This document shows, one piece after another, positions 16,493 through 26,719 of a stretch of DNA of 64,000 nucleotides (position 1 is its first letter; every line of letters begins with the position of its first letter). The DNA is from Sphingobacteriales bacterium 46-32. Its GTDB lineage: Bacteria; Bacteroidota; Bacteroidia; Chitinophagales; Chitinophagaceae. The stretch is from assembly GCA_001898485.1 (NCBI GenBank), contig MKTY01000027.1:124001-188000 (forward strand). The letters run 5' to 3'. The translations under genes were made by a program, and so were the position numbers. Under the pieces are notes generated by a model. It did no database searches and was not told the origin of the DNA. It worked only from the letters and a program-made list of their open reading frames with translations.

Positions 16493-17923
16493 ATGAATAC
16501 TGTCAAATTTCTTCCGGCACTGGCAATATTGTTTTTGCTGGCATCCTGCTCCAAAAAAATCAATCCTGAGCGCCCTGTTTTGGGGCTTACCAATTTTAAG
16601 CTCGATTCGCTGCCCGTGTCGGAGATCAATATTCCAATCCGGATCAATCTGCGGCCTTTTTATGGTATGGCCGAAAGGCAGGTTGATACGATGTTTACCT
16701 CGCCCAATTATCCCAATGAGTGGGTGCAAAATGGCTGCGATACGCGCTATAAATATACTTTCCGGCGGAGTCCGTTTCAACTAAAGGCCGGCGGCAATAA
16801 GTTCAACCTCGGCTTTACGGGCTATTATCGCATCATAGGTTCTACCCGTGTATGTGTAGCCGGGGCAGCTCTTTCTTCCTGGACCTCTCCCTGCCGCTGT
16901 GGTTTTGATGAGCCAGAGCGCCGTGTAAACGTATCTTTTACCAGTACGTTTGGTGTACAACCAGACTATAAGGTTCGGTTGAATATTACCCGCGATGAGC
17001 CTAAGGCGCTTGATAAATGTGAGGTTTGCTTCTGGGGGCAGGATATTACCAACCAGGTTCTGAAGGGGTTGAAAACAGAGCTGGATACAGCCCGGGCGGC
17101 CATGATGCGGAGTTATGGTACGGTGAACCTGCGGCCTCAATTTCAACAGGTTTGGAATCAGCTCGGCAAAGTATATAACATTTACAATAAGGGATGGCTG
17201 CAGATCAATCCCGAGCGATTGCAGATAAATAATCTCTATGCGCAGAATGACTCCCTTTACCTGAACCTTGGGCTCATGGCCAGACCGGTAGTGAGTTTTG
17301 AAAAGCCCGTAGAGCAATTGCGCGAAATACCTGATATGGCGGGAAACAGCAAACTTCAGGGTTTTTCGATTTTCCTTGATGCCACGCTCAATTATGATTC
17401 GCTCAGTACGCTCATGAATCAGCACCTGGTAGGCCAGTCCTATAATTTTAAAAAGGGACCTGTTAATAAAAAATTCGTGATTCGTCAGTGCCGCTTATCC
17501 GGAGCCGGCAATGAAAAACTCATCATTCGTGTAGATTTCAGCGGTAGCAATGAAGGTACGATATACCTCACCGGCAAGCCGGCTTATGATGCCAGCCGGC
17601 ATCTGCTCGAAATAAAAGATATCGATTTTGATATCCGCTCACGTAATGCGCTGCTCAATACAGCCGAATGGATGTTTAATAAACGCATCATTCACGAAAT
17701 AGAAAAGCAAAGCCGGTTTGATCTCACTGCATTTATTGATAGCGCCAAAGTAAACCTCGATCAGCAGCTGAACCAGGAATGGGTAAAAGGAATCAGGAGC
17801 GAAGGAGCGATTAATGATATCCAGTTGATCGGTATTTATCCCATGGGCCAATCGCTGGTCATCCGCAGCAACTGTAGTGGCCGGCTTTCGGTAAAGGTAG
17901 ATGCGGTAGATTTTAGCCTGTAG
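16493..17923 (+). CDS. DUF4403 family lipoprotein
   Basis: 476 aa. Lipoprotein signal with lipobox LLASC (Cys19) followed by Ser-Lys-Lys. The mature protein matches the Bacteroidota DUF4403 family in length and layout: SEINIPIRINLRPF near the start, the CRCGF cysteine pair near residue 141, repeated long beta segments, and a terminal block HEIEKQSRFDLTAFIDSAK. The fold may resemble tubular lipid-binding or BPI-like proteins, but that is inference. Function unknown; probably anchored in the outer membrane or periplasm. Confidence 0.82.
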   Translation: MNTVKFLPALAILFLLASCSKKINPERPVLGLTNFKLDSLPVSEINIPIRINLRPFYGMAERQVDTMFTSPNYPNEWVQNGCDTRYKYTFRRSPFQLKAGGNKFNLGFTGYYRIIGSTRVCVAGAALSSWTSPCRCGFDEPERRVNVSFTSTFGVQPDYKVRLNITRDEPKALDKCEVCFWGQDITNQVLKGLKTELDTARAAMMRSYGTVNLRPQFQQVWNQLGKVYNIYNKGWLQINPERLQINNLYAQNDSLYLNLGLMARPVVSFEKPVEQLREIPDMAGNSKLQGFSIFLDATLNYDSLSTLMNQHLVGQSYNFKKGPVNKKFVIRQCRLSGAGNEKLIIRVDFSGSNEGTIYLTGKPAYDASRHLLEIKDIDFDIRSRNALLNTAEWMFNKRIIHEIEKQSRFDLTAFIDSAKVNLDQQLNQEWVKGIRSEGAINDIQLIGIYPMGQSLVIRSNCSGRLSVKVDAVDFSL

Positions 17924-17963
17924 GCAGGAGGGCCGATGGTGGCAGGTTGCCAGTAGGCAGGAT

Positions 17964-18491
17964 TCAGGATCCGGGAGGCGTACTATCACCAGTACTGTCT
18001 GCACCGGCTTTAAACGAAAAATGACGCTGTGCCAGGTAACTGAAAATCACTACAACGGCTGTAGTAATGATCTGCGCCAGTACCGGGTATATATGAAAAC
18101 GCTCCACCATTATTTTGAGAAGTATATAATTGATGGCCAGGTTAAACAGACAGATCATCAGGTAACGAAACAGCTGCACGCGTCCTTTCATCGTAGAATC
18201 GCTGAACACTACATATTTTGACAGGAAAAAACCGACAACAAACGTCACGATAAACGAAATAAAAAGTGCGGCCACGTGTGCCTTAAAGGCATAAAAGCCC
18301 AGATCAAGCGTGCTTTCCCGGAGTATATAATGATAGCTGATATAATACAGCACAAACCCCAGGATGGTATTACCTCCACCGGCTGCCGCATAACGGAAAG
18401 TCTGCAGGTTCATCACCCGTCTGAAAGGCGGATAGAAGAAATCAATAACCGGTAAAATAAAATCACGTACTGTATGAAGATGTTTGCGCAT
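17964..18491 (-). CDS. GtrA-family membrane protein
   Basis: 175 aa with four membrane helices: FRYAAAGGGNTILGFVLYYI, HVAALFISFIVTFVVGFFLS, YLMICLFNLAINYILLKIMV and AQIITTAVVVIFSYLAQRHF. These show the GtrA signature (small-residue glycine cluster in the first helix, NY in the third, a C-terminal HFSFK). Family members flip or help translocate lipid-linked sugars across the inner membrane. No glycosyltransferase is adjacent, so the substrate is unknown. ATG 18491 is chosen over TTG 18503, which lies next to a TATTTTTG box. Confidence 0.88.
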   Translation of the reverse strand: MRKHLHTVRDFILPVIDFFYPPFRRVMNLQTFRYAAAGGGNTILGFVLYYISYHYILRESTLDLGFYAFKAHVAALFISFIVTFVVGFFLSKYVVFSDSTMKGRVQLFRYLMICLFNLAINYILLKIMVERFHIYPVLAQIITTAVVVIFSYLAQRHFSFKAGADSTGDSTPPGS

Positions 18492-18500
18492 GGTGGGCGG

Positions 18501-18508
18501 CAAAAATA
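18501..18508 (-). promoter_or_regulatory. -7 box TATTTTTG upstream of gtrA
   Basis: Matches TAnnTTTG on the reverse strand, 9 bp before ATG 18491. No clear -33 partner. If used, the transcript would have a very short leader. Confidence 0.4.
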
Positions 18509-18629
18509 TCGTAAGTTAGGTTTACCTCATCTATATAAAGTGTAAAAATGGAAGGGGCTTTGGAATAAACGATTTGTAATTATTTTAATTACCCAACGCC
18601 TGCTTTTCGTAAATTCGCCCCCTAAATCG

Positions 18630-20414
18630 ATGAATTTCATGGGTGTTGTGAATGATATAAAACCACTGGTAGTAAAGGCTTTAAAAGAGCTCTATAACCT
18701 TGATACTACCGTAGCCGACCTTACGATCAATACTACCAAACCGGAGTTTGAAGGCGATTATACCCTGGTGCTGTTTGGTTTTGTGAAGCAATTGAAAAAA
18801 GCTCCGGAGCAACTCGGTACCGAGATCGGTAACCAGCTGGTAACCCAGGCTCCCGGATTTTTCAGCGCTTTTAATGTGATCAAAGGGTTTCTGAACCTTA
18901 CCATTGCCGATGCATACTGGCTGAGCTTCCTGGATAAGACCTATGATGAGCCGCAATTGGGAAAGCGGCCTGCCAACGGTACGCGGGTAATGGTTGAATA
19001 CTCCTCTCCCAATACCAATAAGCCCCTGCACCTGGGACATCTCCGCAATAACTTTCTGGGCTGGAGTGTGGCAGAGTTGCTGAAAAATTGCGGTTATGAA
19101 GTACGCAAAACAGCCATCCTCAACGACCGTGGTATTCATATCTGTAAATCGATGGTGGCCTGGCAATGGTTTGCCAATGGTGCCACACCAGCATCGACAG
19201 GTATTAAAGGCGATCATTTTGTAGGAGACTATTATGTGCGTTTTGGCGTGGAGCATAAAGCGGAGATAAAAAAGCTGGTAGCCGAAGGCATGAGCGAAGA
19301 GCAGGCAGAAAAAGAAGCGCCTATCATGAAAGCCACGGTAAAGATGCTGCAGGACTGGGAAAACGGTGATCCGGAAGTGCGTCAGCTCTGGCAAACGATG
19401 AATGGTTGGGTATACGAAGGGTTTGAGGCAACCTATAAAAAAATCGGCAGCGACTTTGATAAAAATTACTACGAAAGTGAAACCTACCTGCTGGGTAAGG
19501 AATTTGTGGAGGAAGGATTAAAGAAAGGTGTTTTTTTTCGCAAAGATGATGGTAGTGTATGGATCGATCTTACGGAAGACGGACTGGATCAGAAACTGGT
19601 TCTGCGTAAAGACGGTACTTCCGTATACATTACCCAGGATATGGGGCTGGCGGATAAAAAATACGACGAGTTTCATTATGATCAGAGCATCTATGTGATT
19701 GCCGATGAGCAGAACTATCACATGAAAGTGCTGAAGCTGATACTGCAGAAACTGGGCAAACCCTATGCAGACGGTATTTATCATCTGAGCTACGGCATGG
19801 TGGAACTGCCTACCGGCCGTATGAAAACGCGGGAAGGTACGGTGGTGGATGCGGATGATCTGATTGATGAATTGCGTAAGGTGGCTCAGGAAAAAACACA
19901 GGAGTTGGGTAAGGTGAAAGAGTTTAGTCCGTCTGAGCTGGAGGACTTGTACGATACAATTGCACTCGGGGCGCTTAAGTTTTTCCTGCTGCGTGTAGAT
20001 CCCAAACGCCGTATGGTCTTCAACCCCGAAGAGAGTATCGATTTTCATGGCTTTACAGGGCCCTTTGTGCAGTATACCTACGCAAGGATTCGCTCTATCC
20101 TGCGGAAAGAAGCGGTTGCAGCGGGAGAGGCTGTGGGGACAGAACTGTTGCAGCGCGAAAAAGAACTGCTGGTTTTGCTGGAGCAGTTTGACTCAGAACT
20201 GGAACAGGCGTTGCAGGAGCACAATCCTTCACTTATTGCCATTTATGCCTTTAATGTGGCAAAGGCCTACAATACTTTTTATACCGTTCACTCGGTAATG
20301 AATGCTGAGAGTGCAGAAAAAAAACAATTACGGTTGCGTCTTTGCGCGCTTAGTGCCAATACCATTGCAGCCGCCATGCGTTTGCTGGGTATACGGGTAC
20401 CCGAGCGGATGTAA
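18630..20414 (+). CDS. argS: Arginyl-tRNA synthetase
   Basis: 594 aa, class Ia. Charges tRNA-Arg. The N-terminal Add1-type domain spans about residues 1-95. The Rossmann HIGH motif appears as HLGH at 134-137 (KPLHLGHLRNN). The KMSK loop is degenerate (GRMKTREG), as is usual for ArgRS. The anticodon-binding DALR domain ends MRLLGIRVPERM. Start MNFMGVV at 18630; ATG three codons later (18639) is an alternative. A shared bidirectional terminator separates it from the convergent TPR gene. Confidence 0.97.
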   Translation: MNFMGVVNDIKPLVVKALKELYNLDTTVADLTINTTKPEFEGDYTLVLFGFVKQLKKAPEQLGTEIGNQLVTQAPGFFSAFNVIKGFLNLTIADAYWLSFLDKTYDEPQLGKRPANGTRVMVEYSSPNTNKPLHLGHLRNNFLGWSVAELLKNCGYEVRKTAILNDRGIHICKSMVAWQWFANGATPASTGIKGDHFVGDYYVRFGVEHKAEIKKLVAEGMSEEQAEKEAPIMKATVKMLQDWENGDPEVRQLWQTMNGWVYEGFEATYKKIGSDFDKNYYESETYLLGKEFVEEGLKKGVFFRKDDGSVWIDLTEDGLDQKLVLRKDGTSVYITQDMGLADKKYDEFHYDQSIYVIADEQNYHMKVLKLILQKLGKPYADGIYHLSYGMVELPTGRMKTREGTVVDADDLIDELRKVAQEKTQELGKVKEFSPSELEDLYDTIALGALKFFLLRVDPKRRMVFNPEESIDFHGFTGPFVQYTYARIRSILRKEAVAAGEAVGTELLQREKELLVLLEQFDSELEQALQEHNPSLIAIYAFNVAKAYNTFYTVHSVMNAESAEKKQLRLRLCALSANTIAAAMRLLGIRVPERM

Positions 20415-20434
20415 AGAAAACAGTTTTTTAAAGC

Positions 20435-20459
20435 AAATGCCCTCCGAAGGAGGGCATTT
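20435..20459. terminator. Bidirectional terminator between argS and the TPR gene
   Basis: AAATGCCCTCC and GGAGGGCATTT pair around GAA, with A-rich and T-rich flanks on both sides. It serves two convergent genes. Confidence 0.88.
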
Positions 20460-20483
20460 CTATTTTAGTATCTTTTATCCGGG

Positions 20484-21530
20484 TCAGAGACCGCCCGGCA
20501 TTTGTTTTTTCTGTTTCAGTGAAGCCAGGCTGGGGTCCATTTCAATGGCTTTATCACACAGGCGTTGCCCTTTTTCCTTCTCCCCTTTTTTCTGATAACT
20601 CATACCGATCATATAAAGGGCTGAGGCATTTTCTTTGTCATATTCCAGTATACGATCCCAATAGTCGATAGCGGGTTCAAATTTGCCTTTGAAGTAATAG
20701 GCTTCGGCCACCATGTTCAGGATATTAATATCGCTGGGACGTTTTTTGAGAATTTCATTCAGGATACCCACTCCTTCTTCGAGGTTACCGGCATTCAGAT
20801 GGGCAATGCCGAGATTTTCGAGGTAGTCATTGTCTTTTTTGTAGCCGTTATCGCCAGCCATTTTGATCATCTTCAGCGAATTCTTGTCGTCATGAATGGC
20901 ATAGTAGATAAGCCCCAGCTCATACATCCAGTTGTTTTTGCCAGGGTCCAGTTCCAGTGCTTTCTGGAAAAAAGGAATGGCTTGTTTGAAGTTCTGCATG
21001 TCTGCATAACTGCGTGCAATCATATAAGGCACTTCGGCATTGGCAGGATCTTCTTTTGCCGCCTGGTTGAGTTGGCGGATGGCTTCACCATAGTTTTCCT
21101 GTTCATACTGGATTTTGCCAATGATATAACTTACTTTTTCTGATGGATCGGCTTTTTTAAGTTTAGCAGCATAAGCCAGTGCATCATCATACTGCTTGAG
21201 GTTGAAAGAGAGATTCATGATCTGCTTGCTGGTTGCAGCAGACTGATCACCCAGTGCTTCAAGTTGCTTAAATGATTCACAGGCCTGCGGATAGCGCCGC
21301 AGATCTAGATAAGCCGAAGCCAACTCAGCAATAATAGCTTTGTCCTGGTTGTTGTATTTGGTAGCTTTTTCGAAGTGCTTTAATGATTCGAGCCGGCGGC
21401 CGGCTTCTTTTTCAGCAAGACCTTTTTGTAAAAAATGGCTGGCACTATCTGGTTGAAGTGCAGACTGAGCGTAAAGACCTGAATACAGGCTAAAGCTCGC
21501 GAGGAGTAACAGGAAGGGTTTACGGATCAT
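20484..21530 (-). CDS. Secreted tetratricopeptide-repeat protein
   Basis: 348 aa. Signal peptide residues 1-22 (IRKPFLLLLASFSLYSGLYAQ), then about eight TPR units with the usual W/LG-Y-A-P spacing, for example NKAIIAELASAYLDLRRYPQ, AEVPYMIARSYADMQNFKQA and ASALYMIGMSYQKKGEKEKG. Predicted periplasmic scaffold; partner unknown. Start ATG 21530 is taken since the upstream 13 codons lack signal character. Confidence 0.85.
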   Translation of the reverse strand: MIRKPFLLLLASFSLYSGLYAQSALQPDSASHFLQKGLAEKEAGRRLESLKHFEKATKYNNQDKAIIAELASAYLDLRRYPQACESFKQLEALGDQSAATSKQIMNLSFNLKQYDDALAYAAKLKKADPSEKVSYIIGKIQYEQENYGEAIRQLNQAAKEDPANAEVPYMIARSYADMQNFKQAIPFFQKALELDPGKNNWMYELGLIYYAIHDDKNSLKMIKMAGDNGYKKDNDYLENLGIAHLNAGNLEEGVGILNEILKKRPSDINILNMVAEAYYFKGKFEPAIDYWDRILEYDKENASALYMIGMSYQKKGEKEKGQRLCDKAIEMDPSLASLKQKKQMPGGL

Positions 21531-21649
21531 TGGATATGGCTTTTGCCGGTTTTTAAATAGGTAGTACATGCAAGGTAAATTGATTCGGTGACAATCCCCA
21601 CCGGATCCGGATTAATTTATCCCTTCGGGAAACGATATAAGGTACGCAA

Positions 21650-23710
21650 TTATTTCAGAATTAAGCCGCCAAGCGGGGGCAGGTTTACCGTAAGTAAATA
21701 TGTTTCGTCCTCTTTTTCAATGAGTTCGCATCTTATATCGGGATTGAAAATATTTCCACTACCCCAATATTCCTTCGCATCGCTGTTGAAAACTTCCTGT
21801 GTATAGGCTTTCCCTCCCGAAAGCCGGATTTGCCAGTTATGGCGGATGACGGGTGTCATATTGAGGATAATCAATAAGTCATCGCCCGGTTTTTTGGCTT
21901 TTCGCTTATATACGATTACCGATTCGGCCTGGTGGTCGAGGTCTACCCATTCAAATCCATATTCGTTAAACTGGTTGATATGAAGAGCGGGTTCATTTTG
22001 CAGCAGTGCATTCAGTTGTCGTATACAATCCTGCATCAGCCGGTGGCAGTCGAATTGTAGCAGGCCCCAGTCCAGTTCTGTTTTGTAATTCCATTCGGAT
22101 GTCTGAGCAAATTCATCGCCCATAAACAACAGCTTGGCGCCGGGGTGTGTCCACATGTATGTATACATCAACCGGAGATTAGCGAACTTTTGCCATTCGT
22201 CGCCCGGCATTTTATAGATCATAGGGCTTTTGCCGTGTACTACTTCATCGTGGCTGAGCGGCAGCATGAAGTTTTCATCGTAGTAGTACATCATACTGAA
22301 TGAAAACTTGTTCTGATGATGCTGGCGTGCCAGCGGGTCGAGTTTGAAATAATCAAGTGTATCGTGCATCCAGCCCATCATCCATTTCATGCCAAAGCCC
22401 AGGCCGTCTTTCCAGGTAGGGCGCGATACACCCGGCCAGTCGGTAGCTTCTTCTGCAATAGTTTGTACATCGGGAAAATCGCGAAAGATGGTTTCATTGA
22501 GATCTTTAATAAAAGCAATGGCTTCAAGATTTCCATTGCCTCCAAATTCGTTTGGCTCCCACTCTCCTTCTTCTCTCGAATAATTGAGTTTAAGCATAGA
22601 GCTTACTGCATCTACCCTTATACCGTCAATATGAAATACATCAAACCAGAAGCGCGCACTGCTGATGAGAAATGATTTTACTTCTCCTCTTTTGTAATTA
22701 AAAATATAGCTGTTCCAGTCGGGGTGAAAGCCTTTGCGCATATCGGCATATTCATAAGTATGGGTGCCGTCAAACATATAAAGGCCATGCGCATCATAGG
22801 GAAAATGAGAGGGTACCCAGTCGAGCAGTACACCAATGCCGGCCAGGTGAAATGCATCGATGAGGCGCATAAGTCCCTGCGGGTCACCAAAGCGTGAAGT
22901 GGGAGCAAAAAAACCGGTACACTGGTAACCCCAGCTTCCATCAAAGGGATGTTCCATCACCGGCATAAACTCTACGTGTGTAAAGCCCATTTTTTTTACA
23001 TAGGGCACCAGTCTTTCTGCAAGCTGATCGTAGCTGTTGTAGGATTCTTCGTCGCCGGGTACAGGTCGCTGCCAACTGGCCAGGTGTACTTCGTATACAC
23101 TCCAGGGCGCATCGAGGCTGTTGTGCCGGTGGCGGTTTTGCATCCAGTTTTGATCCTGCCATTCATAATAAAGATCCCAGGTAATGGAGGCTGTATGAGG
23201 TCGCTTCTCCCAGAAGTGAGCCAGCGGATCGCCTTTTTGTGTTTCGCGTCCTTCAAAGCCCGTAATGTGATACTTGTAGGCTTCCCCTAAACCAAAGCCC
23301 GGTATAAAACCTTCCCAGATCCCACTCTTATCCCAGCGCGGTGTGAGCGGATGAAGTCCGGGACTCCATTCATTGAAATGGCCAATGACCGATACGGCTG
23401 TGGCATTGGGAGCCCATACACAGAAATACATGCCCCATTTGCCCAATACCTCTATGGAGTGTGATCCCATTTTTTTATAAATGCTGTAATGAGATCCCTG
23501 CTGAAAATTGCGGATGTCGTCAGCATCCAGCAACGAGTAATTCCAAACCGGCTTTTCTGTATCCACAAAATTGAGCTCTTCATACCGTTTTTCTTCCGTT
23601 GATGCTGCTAACGGCAATTTTCGTCCCTCTGTTAGATCAGAGGGCAACTTTTCATTTTTATCATCCTTATTTTGCAGACTGTTTCGGCCAATATCCTTTT
23701 TCATACCCAT
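21650..23710 (-). CDS. glgB: 1,4-alpha-glucan branching enzyme
   Basis: 686 aa. GH13 enzyme that cuts alpha-1,4 chains and makes alpha-1,6 branches in glycogen. A charged N-terminal extension (about residues 1-60) precedes the CBM48 module (FCVWAPNATAVSVIGHFNEW) and the catalytic barrel with SWGYQCTGFFAPTSRFG, nucleophile Asp in GIRVDAVSSML, acid/base Glu in IAEEATDWPGV and Asp in LSHDEVVHGK. It ends with an all-beta C-domain. Start ATG 23710 or ATG 23704. Divergent from the outer-membrane barrel gene. Part of the dispersed alpha-glucan set of this window. Confidence 0.96.
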   Translation of the reverse strand: MGMKKDIGRNSLQNKDDKNEKLPSDLTEGRKLPLAASTEEKRYEELNFVDTEKPVWNYSLLDADDIRNFQQGSHYSIYKKMGSHSIEVLGKWGMYFCVWAPNATAVSVIGHFNEWSPGLHPLTPRWDKSGIWEGFIPGFGLGEAYKYHITGFEGRETQKGDPLAHFWEKRPHTASITWDLYYEWQDQNWMQNRHRHNSLDAPWSVYEVHLASWQRPVPGDEESYNSYDQLAERLVPYVKKMGFTHVEFMPVMEHPFDGSWGYQCTGFFAPTSRFGDPQGLMRLIDAFHLAGIGVLLDWVPSHFPYDAHGLYMFDGTHTYEYADMRKGFHPDWNSYIFNYKRGEVKSFLISSARFWFDVFHIDGIRVDAVSSMLKLNYSREEGEWEPNEFGGNGNLEAIAFIKDLNETIFRDFPDVQTIAEEATDWPGVSRPTWKDGLGFGMKWMMGWMHDTLDYFKLDPLARQHHQNKFSFSMMYYYDENFMLPLSHDEVVHGKSPMIYKMPGDEWQKFANLRLMYTYMWTHPGAKLLFMGDEFAQTSEWNYKTELDWGLLQFDCHRLMQDCIRQLNALLQNEPALHINQFNEYGFEWVDLDHQAESVIVYKRKAKKPGDDLLIILNMTPVIRHNWQIRLSGGKAYTQEVFNSDAKEYWGSGNIFNPDIRCELIEKEDETYLLTVNLPPLGGLILK

Positions 23711-23904
23711 TTAATTGTACGGGAGTGCTGATGTACACAGTACTTCTCAACTTACGCAAAATTGTTGAAAGTTTAACAGTATCTGAGCGTACTATGCTTT
23801 TAGTTATTACCATAAATCAGCATTTTTGCCGCGTTCGTGTAAAAGATGGGTTTTGATTATATAGTAGCACCTATTTTACACCCGTATAGCCAAAAAAACA
23901 AGCC

Positions 23905-26676
23905 ATGAGAAAACTCTTGTCTCTCCTCATGCTGCTGGGTATTTTCCATGCAGCATACAGCCAAAGTACATCTATTAAGGGATTCGTTAAAGACACGGTA
24001 GAAAACCGGAACCTTCCACATGCGGTAGTGACCCTGTTGCGTGGAAGCGATTCTGTACTCGTAAAATTTACCCGTACAGACAACCAGGGGCAGTTTAATA
24101 TCAGCAACCTGGAGGCTGGTAATTATGTACTGATGGTCACCTATCCAAAGTTTGCCGATTATACCGATAAGATTGAACTGAAGGCCGGCACACCCGGTAA
24201 TCTGGGCATCATTCCGCTTACGCCCACCAGTGTGCTGCTCAATGAGGTTGTCATTCGCGCCAACAATACGGTGCGTATAAAAGGCGATACCACTGAGTTT
24301 ACAGCAGACAGTTTTAAAGTAAAACCCGGAGCTACTGTGGAAGATCTGCTCAAAGTAATACCTGGTATGCAGGTAAATGCAAAAGGCGAAGTGACTGCGC
24401 AGGGCAAACGTGTTGATAAGGTACTGGTAGACGGGGAAGAATTCTTTGGTGATGATCCTACCATCGCTACACAAAACATCAGTGCCAAAGCTGTTGACAA
24501 AGTACAGGTTTATGAAACCAAAACCGAGCAGGATCAGCTTAAAGGCATTGGAGCCACGGGCGATGGAAATAAAACCATCAACATCAAATTGAAAGAGGAT
24601 GCCAAACGCGGCTATTTCGGAAAAATAGAAGGCGGTACCAACTTCAACAATCTGAATGATGCCAAACTGATGCTTAATAAGTTTAAGGGATCTGAAAAGA
24701 TTTCTATATACGGAACGAAAAGTAATACCAATACCGGTAGTCTGGGCTGGGAAGACCAGGGCAAACTGGGTATTGATGATGAAGATGATTATGAATATGA
24801 TGAGATTGGCGGTTTCTACTATAGCTTCGGCAGCGGGGATAATGAGTATTCTTCCTGGAACCTGAAAGGTCTGCCTACTGCCTATACGGCCGGTGCATTA
24901 TATGCCAATAAATGGCGTCAGGATAAACAAAAACTGAATCTTTCTTACCTCTACAATCGCCTCGGCACAACCAACAATTCTTATAACCTGTCTCAGACAT
25001 TGCTGGAGGATACAACCTTCTTTAATAACTCCCGCTCACGCAGCAAGGGCCTTTCCCAGCAGCATTCTGCCAGGGGAAAATATGAGTGGAAGATCGACTC
25101 ACTGGCAAGTATTAAATTTAATATAGCTGCATTGAGCCGCGAAAAGACCAATCGTACAGAGAGCTACAGCGAAGCGCTCAACGAAGAGTCGGAATTCGTG
25201 AATAACAATAACCGGATAAATGATCTGGTAAGCAAAAAGAAACAACTTGACAATACCATCACCTACAAACAGCTCTTTAAGAAAAAGAACCGGCAGCTGA
25301 CCGCCACTTTCCGTCTTGGTCTGGTAGATGATGAGTCTACCGGATTACTGACTTCTACCTCCCAGTTTTATACCAATGGCAACGTTGATTCGGTAGATGT
25401 GATTGATCAGCAAAAGATCAATACCGGTCAGTCCAGAACCATCGGTACCAAGATCACCTACAATGAACCCATTACCGATAAATGGAACATCGTGGCCGAA
25501 TACAGCCTGAATCAGAATGTATCTGAATCGCGCAATAACAGCTACGACAAAGCGCTCGATGGCAAGTACAGCGATTTTAATCCTACATTCAGTAACAACT
25601 TCGACCTGAATGCCCTGTCCAATAGCGGAACGCTGACAGCGCGGTTTATAGATAAAAAATTGCGTCTGGCTTTTGGTTCCGGCATTTCTGCCATCCGCCT
25701 CAATCTCGACAACCTGGATGCACAGAATAAAACGCATTACAATTTCACCGGCCTTACTCCCCAGTTTCAGGTAGGATATAAACTGAAAGCGCAGACAGGT
25801 GTATCCTTCTCATATCGTGGAAATACCGTGCAGCCCACGCTGAACCAGCTGCAACCGCTGCGCAACAATACCGATCCGCTGAGTATTTATGTGGGTAATC
25901 CGGATTTGCGTGTAGGATTTAATCACAATCTGAACTTTAATTTCAATGATTACAAAACACTGAAGGGCCAGTATCTTTTCGTCAATGTGGGTATGAACTT
26001 CAATCAGCATGCCATTACCAATTACAGCAGTGTGGACGAATTTGGTAAGACCACTTATATGCCGATTAATGTAGACGGAAACCGCAGCTGGTATATGTGG
26101 AGTGCTTTCAATACAGGGCAGGGTGAGAAGAAACTGATCCATGAAATATCTCCCCAGGCCAATGGCGGACGGAATGTAAACTACATTAACGGCAAGGAAA
26201 ATATAAACACCTACACTACCCTCATGCTGCAGTATAACATCCGTTACAATATCCAGGAGAAACTCAACGTGAGCATTGGTCCGATGATAAGCCGTAATAT
26301 TTCAGAATCATCACTGCGCCCCACAGCCAATAACAATTACTGGACCTATGGTGGACGGGCAAATGTGTATGTGAAACTTCCGGGAGGCCTGGATTTTGAT
26401 TCCGATGTGCAATCAAACCTGCGTCAGAAAACAAGTGCATTCCCCAACCCGGTCAATATTACGGTATGGAATGCCAGTCTTGGCCGCACCTTCTTTAAAA
26501 ACAAGAACCTTCGTCTTTCCTTTGTGGCGCATGATATCCTGAATCAGAATATCGGGTTCAATCGTACGATCAACAGCAACTTCGTGAGCGAGCAGCGTTA
26601 CGATCAACTGGCGCAGTATTTTATGTTTAACATCCGCTGGACGTTTACCAAAATGCCCGGAATGACCAAAGAGTAA
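23905..26676 (+). CDS. TonB-receptor-like outer-membrane beta-barrel protein with CarboxypepD-reg domain
   Basis: 923 aa. Signal peptide 1-20, then a carboxypeptidase-regulatory-like domain (SIKGFVKDTVENRNLPHAVV, about 21-105), a plug-like region (TVEDLLKVIPGMQVNAKGEV, DKVLVDGEEFFGDDPTIATQ), an acidic loop (DDEDDYEYDEIGG) and an outer-membrane beta-barrel of the OMP_b-brl_3 type to the C-terminus. This class pairs with GLPGLI proteins in Bacteroidota, and a GLPGLI gene follows 43 bp downstream. The substrate is unknown. Confidence 0.88.
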   Translation: MRKLLSLLMLLGIFHAAYSQSTSIKGFVKDTVENRNLPHAVVTLLRGSDSVLVKFTRTDNQGQFNISNLEAGNYVLMVTYPKFADYTDKIELKAGTPGNLGIIPLTPTSVLLNEVVIRANNTVRIKGDTTEFTADSFKVKPGATVEDLLKVIPGMQVNAKGEVTAQGKRVDKVLVDGEEFFGDDPTIATQNISAKAVDKVQVYETKTEQDQLKGIGATGDGNKTINIKLKEDAKRGYFGKIEGGTNFNNLNDAKLMLNKFKGSEKISIYGTKSNTNTGSLGWEDQGKLGIDDEDDYEYDEIGGFYYSFGSGDNEYSSWNLKGLPTAYTAGALYANKWRQDKQKLNLSYLYNRLGTTNNSYNLSQTLLEDTTFFNNSRSRSKGLSQQHSARGKYEWKIDSLASIKFNIAALSREKTNRTESYSEALNEESEFVNNNNRINDLVSKKKQLDNTITYKQLFKKKNRQLTATFRLGLVDDESTGLLTSTSQFYTNGNVDSVDVIDQQKINTGQSRTIGTKITYNEPITDKWNIVAEYSLNQNVSESRNNSYDKALDGKYSDFNPTFSNNFDLNALSNSGTLTARFIDKKLRLAFGSGISAIRLNLDNLDAQNKTHYNFTGLTPQFQVGYKLKAQTGVSFSYRGNTVQPTLNQLQPLRNNTDPLSIYVGNPDLRVGFNHNLNFNFNDYKTLKGQYLFVNVGMNFNQHAITNYSSVDEFGKTTYMPINVDGNRSWYMWSAFNTGQGEKKLIHEISPQANGGRNVNYINGKENINTYTTLMLQYNIRYNIQEKLNVSIGPMISRNISESSLRPTANNNYWTYGGRANVYVKLPGGLDFDSDVQSNLRQKTSAFPNPVNITVWNASLGRTFFKNKNLRLSFVAHDILNQNIGFNRTINSNFVSEQRYDQLAQYFMFNIRWTFTKMPGMTKE

Positions 26677-26719
26677 GGGAGCAACTTATAATTTAATCAA
26701 ACTTCAAGAAACGCTGAAT

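Noticed and set aside
17925-17960. GGCAGG-rich stretch (GTTGCCAGTAGGCAGG) as a further repeat family
   Set aside because: Only two or three imperfect units and seen once in the window, so it cannot be supported as a family.
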